This document shows positions 1 to 8,613 of a stretch of 34,813 nucleotides of DNA, piece after piece. The stretch is from Burkholderiaceae bacterium (GTDB taxonomy: Bacteria > Pseudomonadota > Gammaproteobacteria > Burkholderiales > Burkholderiaceae): assembly GCA_023266335.1 (NCBI GenBank), contig JAHFQJ010000021.1:1-34813 (forward strand). Reading direction: 5' to 3'. The notes beneath the pieces were generated by a model. That model saw only the letters and a program-made list of their open reading frames with translations, was not told the DNA's origin and did not search any database. A program made the translations under genes and the position numbers. The first letter of the stretch is position 1. Every line of letters begins with the position of its first letter.

Positions 1-60
1 TTCTCTTACTTTCCCGTTTTTTATATACTTTTCATTTCCACATCTTTTGCATTTACACAT
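1..60 (-). CDS. Transposase N-terminus with zinc ribbon (partial)
   Basis: A minus-strand frame starts with ATG at 60 and runs open to the window edge, giving MCKCKRCGNEKYIKNGKVRE. The CxCxxC cluster followed by 'YIKNGKVR' is the usual opening of the zinc-ribbon DNA-binding part of IS1 InsA-like and IS1595-like transposases, which continue with a second CxxC after 'KQRYKC'. Only 20 residues are visible, so the family is not certain. Its position about 60 bp inside an inverted-repeat-like end supports a transposase. Whether the gene is intact cannot be judged. Confidence 0.5.
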   Translation of the reverse strand, partial: MCKCKRCGNEKYIKNGKVRE

Positions 61-120
61 CTTTTTAACTCATCTCTTTATTTTCTATTTTATCAGTAAC
101 TATCTTAGTTTAACACTCTC
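1..120 (-). mobile_element. Right-hand end of an insertion sequence (partial, runs off the window)
   Basis: Read on the minus strand, the stretch starting at 120 begins GAGAGTGTT and continues to AGATAGTTA. This closely resembles the left end of the 111-bp MITEs at 27856 and 31087, which begin GAGAGTGTT and also reach AGATAGTTA. About 60 bases further in, a zinc-ribbon transposase-like reading frame starts. I infer that 120 is the outer end of an autonomous element and that the rest lies outside the window. The family could be IS1 or IS1595: both have zinc-ribbon transposases, and 8-bp target duplications (seen for the MITEs) fit. The element's own target duplication cannot be checked because its other end is missing. 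Confidence 0.6.
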
Positions 121-178
121 GATTTTTTATCTTATCTGCTCTAGACTTTTTATGTAATAACTTAAAGAGTTAAATTAT

Positions 179-904
179 ATGCCACATTCTACGACAAAAG
201 AAGTAAACCGCCACTCTACTCCTTCTTTTAATTATAGCAGACAAATTAAAGATCCTAATTCTGCACTAATTCGGCGTGCTTCAATGCCCGTAGCTTCTCG
301 TAGGCAGATAATTGATAAACTGCCCATTCGAAATAACTCAGATGTAATGATAAACCTAACCTCTGCACATAACCCGCGCAACCGTTTATACTATACTCTC
401 GGAAGTACCTCTATTAGAAATTCAAGCCGTGAAAAAATAATTCATCTTTCTAGTCCGATAAATGTTCCTAAGACTCATAATTTAGCTCTTAGCGGTTATA
501 TATATACTAAATTATCTCAAGACGGTAAAGTGGTGAAAATAAAATTCGTGCCGGATTTATACGAAACACTGGCTAAATTCAAAAAACAAAGCAGTAATTT
601 AAAAGGTAAAATTTTAGAAAATCCAATACAGTTTATACAAGATAATCAGGATCTTCTAGCTCTCATTATTCCTAAAATTATAGATATGGGTAAAAAATTA
701 TTAAAAGATAAGCAATTTACAGAGCTAAAAAAATTTATCACAAGAAATCCAGCTGCACTTATTAGCCTTTTAGCAAATAAAAATTTTATTGTACCTGTTG
801 CCTTATCTTTAAGTCCAATAATTACTGATTTTATTAAAGCATGCCGACCTTTTACATTAGCAACATATGATTTACCGCCGAGAAGGTATAAATTGATAAC
901 TTAA
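179..904 (+). CDS. Hypothetical protein, unrecognised (241 aa)
   Basis: I do not recognise this protein. The first 100 residues are rich in Ser, Asn, Arg and Lys and look poorly ordered. Residues about 100-190 are charged and probably helical (FKKQSSNLKGK, IIDMGKKLLKDKQF). A hydrophobic stretch near residues 195-220 (ISLLANKNFIVPVALSLSP) could be a membrane segment or a buried helix. There is no signal peptide and no catalytic motif that I can see. A purine-rich AAAGAG lies about 11 bases before the ATG. The gene sits between an insertion-sequence end and the converging nuo genes, where nuoL would normally be. It could be lineage-specific or a secreted effector, but nothing proves either. Confidence 0.6.
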   Translation: MPHSTTKEVNRHSTPSFNYSRQIKDPNSALIRRASMPVASRRQIIDKLPIRNNSDVMINLTSAHNPRNRLYYTLGSTSIRNSSREKIIHLSSPINVPKTHNLALSGYIYTKLSQDGKVVKIKFVPDLYETLAKFKKQSSNLKGKILENPIQFIQDNQDLLALIIPKIIDMGKKLLKDKQFTELKKFITRNPAALISLLANKNFIVPVALSLSPIITDFIKACRPFTLATYDLPPRRYKLIT

Positions 905-934
905 TTAATAATCTAAAAAACATCAGCTGAAAGT

Positions 935-1243
935 CTATCCGCGTAAAGCGGATATATCTTCAGTTTTAATATCTTTCATTTTGCGGAAGAGTATGACAAG
1001 CAAGGCTAAACCAATTGCAGATTCAGCAGCTGCCACTGTTAGTATAAAAAATACGTAAACCTGACCATGTAAATTGCCAAGATAAGATGAAAAAGACACA
1101 AAATTAATATTAACAGATAATAATAATAATTCTATTGCCATTAGTAATATAATTAAATTTTTTCTGTTAATAAAAATTCCAACTAGTCCAATAACGAATA
1201 ATATTGATGACAATATCAAATAATGAAAAATACTAATTTCCAT
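935..1243 (-). CDS. nuoK: NADH-quinone oxidoreductase subunit K
   Basis: NuoK is one of the antiporter-like membrane subunits that carry protons in respiratory complex I. The 102-residue length is typical. Three membrane helices are visible (about residues 5-23, 29-51 and 62-86). The second holds the conserved glutamate in '[16 protein letters not shown]', and the third starts from '[19 protein letters not shown]', whose [10 protein letters not shown] motif is a family signature. It is the last gene of a nuoGHIJK run on the minus strand, 35 bp behind nuoJ. In most betaproteobacteria nuoL follows directly. Here there is a converging unknown gene and an insertion-sequence end, so nuoLMN must lie elsewhere or be lost. 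Confidence 0.97.
   Translation of the reverse strand: MEISIFHYLILSSILFVIGLVGIFINRKNLIILLMAIELLLLSVNINFVSFSSYLGNLHGQVYVFFILTVAAAESAIGLALLVILFRKMKDIKTEDISALRG
936..954 (-). terminator. Hairpin at the end of nuoK, possible operon terminator
   Basis: A perfect 7-bp GC-rich stem, TATCCGC (936-942) and GCGGATA (948-954), has a 5-base loop and overlaps the last codons and the stop of nuoK. On the minus strand a run of six T (914-919) follows about 16 bases after the stem, further than in a standard intrinsic terminator. It may end the nuo transcript facing the converging gene at 179-904, or it may only stabilise the 3' end. Confidence 0.35.
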
Positions 1244-1278
1244 AAATAACCCTATTCTATTTAATTTATATTTTGTAA

Positions 1279-1887
1279 TTAATTCATTTTAGAATCTAGT
1301 AATACTATTCTATCTTTTGCTTTTACTTCAATTTGTTCTGAAACATTCATAGATTTAGTATCTTTTCGAGAATGTAATGTAAGTACAACAGCAATTAAAA
1401 TGGCTGCTAATAAAATACATCCCGCTACTTCAAATGCTAATAAATATTCAGTGAATATTAATTTTCCTAAGTCTCTAGTATTATTGGTGTTTGTAAAATT
1501 ATTATTCTGATTAGCAATCAATGATTTATTGCTTAAAAGTAATCCTGATTTATATAATATATAAATAATTTGAGCTAGTAATATGCCACCAATTGTAACT
1601 AACATAGGCGAATAAGATAAAACATTATCTTTTAACGCGGATAATATTTTAATATCCAGCATCATTACTACAAATAAAAACAGCACCATCACAGCACCAA
1701 TATATACCAAAATAAGAATCAAACCTAAAAATTCTGCACCTTGAATAATAAATAGCCCAGATGTACTTATAAAAGAGAGTATAAGGAATAATGCTGAATG
1801 TATTGGATTTTTTGCTATAACCGTCTGTAATGCGCTTACACACAAAAGACCTGAAAAAATAAAGAATAATATACTGGTAATACTCAT
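1279..1887 (-). CDS. nuoJ: NADH-quinone oxidoreductase subunit J
   Basis: NuoJ is a membrane subunit of the proton-pumping arm of complex I. The 202 residues include five hydrophobic segments. The third carries the family stretch '[20 protein letters not shown]', the site of the pi-bulge helix linked to coupling between quinone reduction and proton movement. '[14 protein letters not shown]' after the first helix is also typical. The C-terminal tail after the last helix is charged and variable, as in other species. The gene lies 20 bp behind nuoI and 35 bp before nuoK, within one minus-strand operon. Confidence 0.97.
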   Translation of the reverse strand: MSITSILFFIFSGLLCVSALQTVIAKNPIHSALFLILSFISTSGLFIIQGAEFLGLILILVYIGAVMVLFLFVVMMLDIKILSALKDNVLSYSPMLVTIGGILLAQIIYILYKSGLLLSNKSLIANQNNNFTNTNNTRDLGKLIFTEYLLAFEVAGCILLAAILIAVVLTLHSRKDTKSMNVSEQIEVKAKDRIVLLDSKMN

Positions 1888-1907
1888 GTTAATATGCCTT
1901 GGATTAA

Positions 1908-2399
1908 TTATTTATACTTTGCATCGGTTTCTTTTCGTTTTGATATTTCAGATTCATAGTTATCACCAATGGCTAATAATATATCTTTAGTCATATATAA
2001 ATCTCCTCTTTTTTCGCCATGATATTCTAAAATATGTGTTTCAACAATTGCATCTACTGGGCAGGCTTCTTCACAAAAACCGCAAAATATGCATTTGGTT
2101 AAATCTATATCATATCTTGTTGTACGCCTTGTGCCGTCTTCACGCATATCAGATTCAATGGTAATTGCCATTGCCGGACATACTGCTTCACATAATTTAC
2201 ATGCAATACAGCGCTCTTCACCATTTTCATAACGCCTTAATGCATGCAATCCACGAAAACGCGGAGACATAGGTGTTTTTTCTTCTGGAAAAGGAATTGT
2301 AATTTTTTTAGAAAATAAATACTTACCTGTTAACATTAAACCTTTAATTAGCTCTTTTAAGAATAAACTATTTATTAGTGATTTTACTTCTCTTAACAT
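1908..2399 (-). CDS. nuoI: NADH-quinone oxidoreductase subunit I
   Basis: NuoI is the ferredoxin-like subunit that carries iron-sulfur clusters N6a and N6b and passes electrons towards the quinone site. Two complete CxxCxxCxxxCP motifs are present, '[12 protein letters not shown]' and '[12 protein letters not shown]', enough for two [4Fe-4S] clusters. The 163-residue length and the '[20 protein letters not shown]' segment are those of alpha- and betaproteobacterial NuoI. An amphipathic N-terminal helix (about residues 1-25) probably lies on the membrane. It is 16 bp downstream of nuoH. Confidence 0.97.
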   Translation of the reverse strand: MLREVKSLINSLFLKELIKGLMLTGKYLFSKKITIPFPEEKTPMSPRFRGLHALRRYENGEERCIACKLCEAVCPAMAITIESDMREDGTRRTTRYDIDLTKCIFCGFCEEACPVDAIVETHILEYHGEKRGDLYMTKDILLAIGDNYESEISKRKETDAKYK

Positions 2400-2415
2400 A
2401 ATTAATCCTTAAATT

Positions 2416-3480
2416 TTAATGCCATATAGACCATGGAGAAATTCGCCATGCACTCACTATAATAATCCAAATTAGGCTTAGCGGAATAAAAATTTTCCAG
2501 CCTAAACGCATAATCTGATCATATCTATAGCGCGGAAAAGAGGCTCTTACCCAAATAAACATGCATAATATAAAAAATACTTTAGAGGCTAGCCAAATAA
2601 AACCGGGAATAAAACTTAAAATTTCAATTGGTGCAGACCATCCGCCTAAAAATAGAATTGATACTAAAGTTGATATTAAAATCATGTTTGCATATTCTGC
2701 TAGAAAAAACATTGCAAATGCCATTCCGGAATATTCAACCATATGTCCGGCTACAATTTCTGATTCTCCTTCAACTACATCAAATGGATGCCGGTTTGTT
2801 TCAGCAATTCCAGATATAAAATAAATTAAAAACAAAGGAAATAAAGGCAGCCAATTCCAGGATAAAAAATTAATCCCTTTATCCGCAAAAATACCCAGCT
2901 GCTGTGCTTTAACAATATCTTGTAAATTTAAAGTATTGGATACAATTAGAACTCCGGCTAAGGCTAGCCCCATTGCTAATTCATAAGATACCATCTGTGC
3001 GGATGCGCGCATTGCTCCAAGCAAAGCATATTTTGAATTTGATGACCAGCCGGCTAAGATAACACCGTAAATACCTATAGATGTTATGGACATTATATAC
3101 AATAAACCTGCATTAATATTAGATAAAGAAACTCCATCACTAAATGGTATAACCGCCCATGCAGCAAAGGCAGGCATTATAACCATAACTGGTGATAAAA
3201 TATAAAGAAACTTATTTGATTTTATGGGAATAATAATTTCTTTGAATAATAATTTTAATACATCAGCAATTGGCTGCAGGAAACCAAAACCTACTCTATT
3301 TGGACCTTGTCTAATCTGCATCCATCCGATAAACTTACGTTCCCATAATGTTGTATATGCTACGCAGCCTAAAATTGGCACAACAATTATAACTATTTTT
3401 AATAATGTCCAAATTACAGTCCATAAAACAATGCCGAATAATCCTTGCCCATAAGAATGAATTAAATCTAGTATATGCAT
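2416..3480 (-). CDS. nuoH: NADH-quinone oxidoreductase subunit H
   Basis: NuoH is the membrane subunit that forms most of the quinone-binding chamber and links it to the proton pumps. The 354 residues form about eight membrane helices. Conserved quinone-site segments are visible: '[19 protein letters not shown]' near residue 50, '[19 protein letters not shown]' near 160 and '[20 protein letters not shown]' near 225, followed by '[18 protein letters not shown]'. The C-terminus '[18 protein letters not shown]' is also typical. It is 27 bp downstream of nuoG. Nothing looks damaged. Confidence 0.98.
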   Translation of the reverse strand: MHILDLIHSYGQGLFGIVLWTVIWTLLKIVIIVVPILGCVAYTTLWERKFIGWMQIRQGPNRVGFGFLQPIADVLKLLFKEIIIPIKSNKFLYILSPVMVIMPAFAAWAVIPFSDGVSLSNINAGLLYIMSITSIGIYGVILAGWSSNSKYALLGAMRASAQMVSYELAMGLALAGVLIVSNTLNLQDIVKAQQLGIFADKGINFLSWNWLPLFPLFLIYFISGIAETNRHPFDVVEGESEIVAGHMVEYSGMAFAMFFLAEYANMILISTLVSILFLGGWSAPIEILSFIPGFIWLASKVFFILCMFIWVRASFPRYRYDQIMRLGWKIFIPLSLIWIIIVSAWRISPWSIWH

Positions 3481-3507
3481 AATTTAACCTGATAAAAATA
3501 TTATAAG

Positions 3508-5925
3508 TTATAGGGACACTTTTTCTATAGCAATATCACCATATAATCCATCTAACTGTCTAGCTGCATCGCAAGAACTAGGTATTAAAATTACTTTTTT
3601 ACTTATTAATTTATCAGAATAAATATTTGCGTTTACCATAGTTTGACCTTGCAATATTGTAACTAAATCACCCTCTTGTAAATTTTTATTCTTTAATATA
3701 TCCGGATGTGCATAAATATATCTTGCTCTTTTAGCTAGTTCTGTTTTTTGTAATGACGCACTATGTCTTACAACTGCATCTGTATGATAAACAGGATTAT
3801 ATGAAATTCTTTCAAAATGAACCGGCTCATGATATTTAACAGATTTTTCAGCATCTATGTTTAAATTATTTTTATTTAAATTTAATAGATATGCATTAAA
3901 ATCAAAATTAATTTGAGATTTTACATCTTCGCTTGATTCATAGTCAAATCCGTTTAAGTCTAACCCATCTGCTATAACTTTTAATACTTTCCAAGCGGGT
4001 CTTGCCAACCCAGCCGGCTTGGATACTCCATAAAAGCTTTGGGAAGTACCCTGCATATTAACAAATGTGCCTGATGTTTCAAATGGTGCAGCAATGGGTA
4101 ATATAATATCCGCATATTCTAATAAAGTACTCGAGATATAACTTGATAAACATATTACAGTTTTTGCCTGCTTAAGTGAATTTTTGAGTGACTGTATGTG
4201 GCTGACATCATTTTCTAAATCAATACCCATTAAGATATACGCATCTAGGTTACTGTAGTTTTTATTAGTATATGCACCTATTTGATAAGCAGAAACCATA
4301 TTATTAGAATCGGGCAATACAATTAATTTAGCTCCTATTTTTTTAGAAATACTATCACATATATCATGAATTACACTGCGTTTTGGATGATATATTACGT
4401 TTGCACCTAATGCTATAATTTGCTTATCTGCATTTTGTAATAAGCTATGTGATAATTCTTTAGCCTTTTCAATTATACTTTCAGATAAATGGCTAACTCT
4501 ATCCTGATTTTCAAAAATAAAATATTTTACTTGAGTTAAGAATTTTACCCATAAATGAGGGGGGATAGCATTATCTAATTCTATAGGCATTAACCAGTCT
4601 TGTGCAGAATATGCATTTATTGAATTAACCAGCATGCCTAACTTTGCAGCTTTTCTTACCCTTGCACATAATACCGGGTGGTCATTACGGAAAAATGAGC
4701 CGATAAAAGTAATTTGTGAATATTTATCTGTATTTGAAAAATCACTAATTAATAATTCATTTAAAGCAATTGATGTTTGATTTTCATCATTTGTTAAATC
4801 AGAATGTTTAAGGCGAAAATCAATAACGTCACTGCCTAAACCATTCACTAATTTTTTTAATAAAAATATTTCTTCACTGGTATGTTGAGAATTAAATAAA
4901 GCACCTATATTTACCGCGTTTGGATTGAAGTCCGCCTTGTTGCTGGCATTTTGCCCTAAATCAGGTTGAGATAAGTGCGTATTATTAGATTGTAACTTAG
5001 AATTATTTTTCACATCTACAATTTTATTAGTAACCGTTTGTAAAGCGTAACTCCACTCAACCTCATGCCACATACCTTTATCATCTTTAAGCATTGGGTT
5101 TTGTAGGCGGTTGTGATGGTATAAACCCTCATAAGAAAATCTATCTTTATCTGAAATCCAGCACTCATTAATATCTTCATTTTCCTGCGGTAAAACACGC
5201 ATAACCCTGCCATCTTTAATCTGTACAACTAGATTACTGCCTAAGGCATCATGACTTGAAATGCTTGATCTGCGTGTTAGTTCCCAAGTACGGGCAGAAT
5301 ATCTGAACGGCTTTGAAGTTAATGCGCCAACCGGGCATAAGTCTATCATATTTCCTGATAATTCAGAATTTACATTTTTTCCAATAAAACTGGTTATTTC
5401 TGAATGCTCACCACGACCCAGCATGCCAAATTCCATAATGCCTGCTATTTCTTGACCAAATCTTACACAGCGCGTACAGTGAATACAGCGGCTCATTTCT
5501 TCCATTGAGATTAATGGACCCGCATTTTTATGAAATACAACTCTCTTTTCTTCCTGATAGCGCGATTTCATTCCCCCATATCCAACAGCCAAATCTTGTA
5601 ATTGACATTCGCCGCCTTGATCACAAATTGGACAGTCTAAAGGATGATTAATAAGCAAAAACTCCATTACAGATTTTTGAGCGTCTTTTGCCTTTTGTGA
5701 ATGTGTAAATACTTTCATTCCTGCAGTAACAGGTGTAGCACAGGCAGGGAGAGGTTTGGGGGCTTTTTCCACTTCAACTAAACACATACGGCAATTAGCA
5801 GCAATTGATAATTTTTTATGGTAGCAAAAATGAGGAACATATTGACCAGTTTTTTTAGCTGCTTCCATTAACATGATACCTTCCGGCACTTCTATGGATT
5901 TTCCATCAATTTCTAGTTGAATCAT
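3508..5925 (-). CDS. nuoG: NADH-quinone oxidoreductase subunit G, carrying an inserted segment
   Basis: NuoG is the large iron-sulfur subunit of the peripheral arm of complex I. The N-terminal [2Fe-2S] ligands lie in 'CYHKKLSIAANCRMCLVEVE' plus the later Cys of 'PACATPV'. 'CPICDQGGECQLQD', 'CIHCTRCVRF' and 'NMIDLCPVGALTSKPF' supply further cluster ligands. A molybdopterin-oxidoreductase-like fold follows from about residue 220. The 805 residues are slightly longer than related beta proteins. Residues about 309-333 look like an insertion just before the conserved 'VNIGALFNSQHTSEE' region (see the repeat entry). The ATG has a good AGGAAA ribosome site. No nuoF lies upstream; a 420-bp non-coding stretch separates it from sodB. 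Confidence 0.97.
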   Translation of the reverse strand: MIQLEIDGKSIEVPEGIMLMEAAKKTGQYVPHFCYHKKLSIAANCRMCLVEVEKAPKPLPACATPVTAGMKVFTHSQKAKDAQKSVMEFLLINHPLDCPICDQGGECQLQDLAVGYGGMKSRYQEEKRVVFHKNAGPLISMEEMSRCIHCTRCVRFGQEIAGIMEFGMLGRGEHSEITSFIGKNVNSELSGNMIDLCPVGALTSKPFRYSARTWELTRRSSISSHDALGSNLVVQIKDGRVMRVLPQENEDINECWISDKDRFSYEGLYHHNRLQNPMLKDDKGMWHEVEWSYALQTVTNKIVDVKNNSKLQSNNTHLSQPDLGQNASNKADFNPNAVNIGALFNSQHTSEEIFLLKKLVNGLGSDVIDFRLKHSDLTNDENQTSIALNELLISDFSNTDKYSQITFIGSFFRNDHPVLCARVRKAAKLGMLVNSINAYSAQDWLMPIELDNAIPPHLWVKFLTQVKYFIFENQDRVSHLSESIIEKAKELSHSLLQNADKQIIALGANVIYHPKRSVIHDICDSISKKIGAKLIVLPDSNNMVSAYQIGAYTNKNYSNLDAYILMGIDLENDVSHIQSLKNSLKQAKTVICLSSYISSTLLEYADIILPIAAPFETSGTFVNMQGTSQSFYGVSKPAGLARPAWKVLKVIADGLDLNGFDYESSEDVKSQINFDFNAYLLNLNKNNLNIDAEKSVKYHEPVHFERISYNPVYHTDAVVRHSASLQKTELAKRARYIYAHPDILKNKNLQEGDLVTILQGQTMVNANIYSDKLISKKVILIPSSCDAARQLDGLYGDIAIEKVSL
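4927..5001 (-). repeat. Dispersed element inserted in frame within nuoG
   Basis: On the coding strand this part of nuoG encodes a polar stretch around 'SQPDLGQ' (residues 319-325). It lies in what should be a short link between 'IVDVKN' and 'VNIGALFNSQ'. The DNA at 4951-4972 matches the intergenic DNA at 10373-10394 in 19 of 22 positions. In the same orientation the intergenic copy would also encode SQPDLGQ. The absence of this stretch from normal NuoG is from my memory of beta proteins. The pattern resembles the protein-inserted palindromic elements described in Rickettsia. Confidence 0.5.
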
Positions 5926-6011
5926 ACTATTTTCCTAGATAGGGGCGTGCATTTTATAATTCTTTTATTTACATATTATATAATAATTTCATTTAATCTA
6001 TATACTAATTG

Positions 6012-6086
6012 GATTTCAATTTGCGAACTTTGTTGTCGTCATAATTTATTCCTGCCGCCTTGCCGCAAAATAAACTACAATTAGTA
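6012..6086. repeat. Dispersed intergenic repeat, copy 1
   Basis: This copy shares a 37-base core (6035-6071) with 14613-14649; the two differ at one position. The core contains GTCGTCATAATTTATTCCTG followed by a CGCCTTGCCGCAAAAT segment. Both copies are preceded by GATTTCAATTT and GAACTT, and followed by a degenerate TAC..TTNGTA stretch. Copy 1 lacks about 45 bases that copy 2 carries between the shared blocks. The function is unknown; it looks like a small non-coding interspersed element. Confidence 0.7.
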
Positions 6087-6159
6087 CAGCATTATAAGTA
6101 ATAGCCAAACATATTAAGTTTTAAGAAATTATTTCAGCATATTAAACAGCATTTATTAA

Positions 6160-6273
6160 CACTATAAAACACCAGATTATAGCACTAAATTAGCATTAGG
6201 TGGAAGAGTGTATACTTCAACCAGAACGGCAGAAGCAAAAATTATGATGCAATCAGTGCGGACAGGTATCTAG
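6160..6273 (+). pseudogene. Possible relic of an unidentified gene's 3' end
   Basis: A stop-free plus-strand stretch of 37 codons ends at TAG 6271-6273. It encodes a sequence containing 'LGGRVYTSTRTAEAKIMMQ' and ending 'SVRTGI'. It has no start codon and is bounded by a stop upstream, yet the residue composition looks more like protein than the AT-rich surroundings. I cannot assign it to a family; the 'GRVYT' portion only vaguely recalls RusA-type nucleases. It may be chance. Confidence 0.2.
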
Positions 6274-6345
6274 GCTTTTGATATTTCATCTAATATAAGT
6301 TAAAATAGTGATGTACCTTCTACAAAAATATAAGAAAGGCAAATC

Positions 6346-6936
6346 ATGGAACATAAATTACCGGAACTACCATATGTATTTGATGGGTTAGTGCCGCATA
6401 TTTCTAAAGAAACTATAGAATTTCATTATTTAAAACATCATCAGACCTATGTTACAAATCTTAATAACTTAATTAAAGGCACAAAATTTGAAGAGTTAAG
6501 TTTAGAGGATATTATTAAACAATCTGACGGCGGAATTTTTAATAATGCTGCTCAAGTATGGAATCATACTTTTTACTGGCATAGCTTTAGCCCTGTATCT
6601 GATATACAGTCACATACTTTAAGTGATGAATTAGCTCTATCTATTAATGCCAAGTGGGGTTCATTTGATGCTTTTAAAGAAGCATTTACTAAAGTTGCGA
6701 TTGGTACTTTTGGAAGCGGTTGGGCATGGTTAGTCAAAACTCCTAATGGTGAACTAGATTTAGTTTCTACGAGTAATGCACATACTCCATTAACTACGGA
6801 AAACAAAGCATTATTAACTTGTGATGTATGGGAACATGCGTATTACATAGATTATAGAAATGCTAGACCTAAGTATTTAGAAAACTTTTGGGAATTAGTT
6901 AATTGGAAATTTGTAAGCGAAAATTTTTCTAAATAA
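6346..6936 (+). CDS. sodB: Superoxide dismutase [Fe]
   Basis: The enzyme converts superoxide to oxygen and hydrogen peroxide in the cytoplasm. All four metal ligands are visible: His27, His74, Asp160 and His164 (in '[12 protein letters not shown]'). Gln70 in '[10 protein letters not shown]' is the residue typical of iron rather than manganese enzymes. The 196-residue length is normal. A GAAAGG ribosome site lies 6 bases before the ATG. The gene stands alone between divergent nuoG and the converging histidine kinase gene. Its placement beside complex I, a source of superoxide, may be coincidence. I see no clear Fur site upstream. Confidence 0.97.
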   Translation: MEHKLPELPYVFDGLVPHISKETIEFHYLKHHQTYVTNLNNLIKGTKFEELSLEDIIKQSDGGIFNNAAQVWNHTFYWHSFSPVSDIQSHTLSDELALSINAKWGSFDAFKEAFTKVAIGTFGSGWAWLVKTPNGELDLVSTSNAHTPLTTENKALLTCDVWEHAYYIDYRNARPKYLENFWELVNWKFVSENFSK

Positions 6937-7010
6937 TTGATACATACTCACTTTAACTAGATTTATTTTTACTCAAATTCAAGTAAAGATTCTTATTTTT
7001 TGTCTAATTA

Positions 7011-7049
7011 GAATGCTGGATAGAGATGTGTAACAGGTATCCCGCATTC
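7011..7049. terminator. Imperfect hairpin between converging sodB and kinase genes
   Basis: GAATGCTGGATA (7011-7022) pairs with TATCCCGCATTC (7038-7049) with one mismatch and a 15-base loop. It lies in the 131-bp gap between two converging stop codons, where a two-way terminator would be expected. T-runs on either side are weak. It could instead be a degenerate member of the ATTCCC..GGGAAT-type palindromes like that at 10607. Confidence 0.35.
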
Positions 7050-7067
7050 ATTTGTTTACATTCTAAC

Positions 7068-8489
7068 TCATAGTTTTAATCTTGGTAAAACTAACAAGAA
7101 AGTTGTGTCATCTTCGTTTAATAATCTTACAAAACCGCCGTTTGCATTCATAATTTCCTGAACAATTGCTAAACCCAAACCAGAGCCCTGAGTGTTTAGA
7201 TTATCTGCTCTAAAAAAACGGTTAAATAAATTATTGCGGTATTTGTCAGGTATGCCTAATCCATTATCAATTATTTTTGCCCATGCAGTTCCAGAAGTAG
7301 CTCCCGCAATTATAGTGATAATAGAAGAGTAAGTGGGTTCTAGTTTAGAGTTTTCAGAGGTTTTACGATATTTGACGGCATTTTCAATTAAATTATTTAT
7401 AGCCTCTTCAAGCATTAATTTATCTACAGCAACATATGAATTATATGTATCATTACCTAGCTGATTTTCAAATCCAAAATCAATATTATATTTAAATGCT
7501 ATATCCAGCCATGTGCTGGAGATATTAAAAACTAAATTATGCCATAATACTTTTTCAATTTTTAAATTTTTGCTTTCAAATTTTGCTAGTGATAATAATT
7601 GATTAGTTAATTTAATCATTCTATTAACACTCTTGCTTAATATGTCAATATTATGATTTTTAGATAATTGCTCTACCTGCAATTTAATAATGGTTAAAGG
7701 AGTTCTTAGCTGGTGTGATGCATCAGCAATGAAATGTTTTTGTCTTTTAGTAGTTTTCTCAAAATTCTCCGTTATTTCTTGGACAATTTCTATAATAGGA
7801 TTTAATTTGGGAATATGAGGTATGGTAATATTTTTAGCTTTGTTAATATCTGAATTATATTTTTTTAAATAATCTACAGCTAAGTTTATTTGTTGATTTT
7901 GAGAGTTCTGCATATTACGAATTGTAATAATGTAGATTAAGTAAATAATAATTAACGGAATCCAAACAGACAATAATATATAGCGTGAATTTACAGCACG
8001 TTCGTGAAAATCTTCAACCATTTCTACACGGATTAAATTCCCAAGCTGATGTTTTGGCTCTAAACGATTAGTTTGTAATCTTACTCCACGATAACCTTTA
8101 CTGTTAATTTCTGTATAAAAAAATCTGGCATTATCTTCTGTATTAAATTCAAATGCCTGTATTTCTGTATTAAAAATATTATAGTAGCCAGCTAAATAAT
8201 TTTTATCTGCATATAATCTAATATAATTATTTGGAAATTGTTTTTGCCAAGCTACAACTAAATAAGCCGCATGCTGCTCTAAACCAGCACCTGCAGTTTG
8301 TGCATTACTCAAGCAATAGTTTGCCTGTAAATATAGCTGATGGTCGAAAGTTTTAGTACTTTTTTCAATTAATATATAAGAAGATATTAAGCCTAAAATT
8401 AATAATAATAATAAAACAAATAACCAGATATATTTTTGAATTAATAACTTAATATAGTTACAATAAACTTTATATACTGCTTTAAACAT
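7068..8489 (-). CDS. Sensor histidine kinase of a two-component system (orphan)
   Basis: This is an inner-membrane kinase with membrane helices at about residues 19-41 and 170-190 enclosing a periplasmic sensor of about 130 residues. The phosphorylated histidine is His259 in 'FIADASHQLRTPLTIIKL'. The catalytic domain shows the N box 'EEAINNLIENAVKYRK', a G1 box 'IIDNGLGIP' and a G2 box 'GSGLGLAIV'. The overall plan (473 aa) resembles TctE/QseC-type kinases. No response regulator lies next to it: upstream is a membrane glycosyltransferase gene 124 bp away, downstream sodB converges. Its partner must be elsewhere, so the signal and target cannot be inferred. Confidence 0.92.
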   Translation of the reverse strand: MFKAVYKVYCNYIKLLIQKYIWLFVLLLLLILGLISSYILIEKSTKTFDHQLYLQANYCLSNAQTAGAGLEQHAAYLVVAWQKQFPNNYIRLYADKNYLAGYYNIFNTEIQAFEFNTEDNARFFYTEINSKGYRGVRLQTNRLEPKHQLGNLIRVEMVEDFHERAVNSRYILLSVWIPLIIIYLIYIITIRNMQNSQNQQINLAVDYLKKYNSDINKAKNITIPHIPKLNPIIEIVQEITENFEKTTKRQKHFIADASHQLRTPLTIIKLQVEQLSKNHNIDILSKSVNRMIKLTNQLLSLAKFESKNLKIEKVLWHNLVFNISSTWLDIAFKYNIDFGFENQLGNDTYNSYVAVDKLMLEEAINNLIENAVKYRKTSENSKLEPTYSSIITIIAGATSGTAWAKIIDNGLGIPDKYRNNLFNRFFRADNLNTQGSGLGLAIVQEIMNANGGFVRLLNEDDTTFLLVLPRLKL

Positions 8490-8613
8490 TCTATTATTTT
8501 ACCTTTAATTATGCTCATCTTACTTAAATTGAGGTCTGTTCCGTCGTTAAAATTACTGTTTTGCGGCTTTATAGATTTTATCCCTATTTTTAGATGATAC
8601 ATTTATTAATTTA

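Larger units (their letters stand above)
5926..6345. other. 420-bp non-coding region between nuoG and sodB
   Basis: This region separates the start of nuoG (minus) from the start of sodB (plus), so it should hold two divergent promoters. AT-rich TATA-like blocks lie near 5950-5995 for nuoG, but I see no clear -35/-10 pair. It also holds one copy of a dispersed repeat (6012-6086) and a short relic-like reading frame (6160-6273). The sodB ribosome site GAAAGG (6334-6339) is 6 bases before its ATG. No nuoF remnant is visible. Confidence 0.5.

Noticed and set aside
8541-8568. Third copy of the dispersed 37-base repeat
   Set aside because: Only short blocks (CCGTCGTTAAAATTA, TTTTGCGGC) resemble the core and their order does not match.
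8490-8613. Remnant of a response regulator gene between the kinase and the glycosyltransferase
   Set aside because: At 124 bp with several stops, no receiver or DNA-binding motif could be read on either strand.
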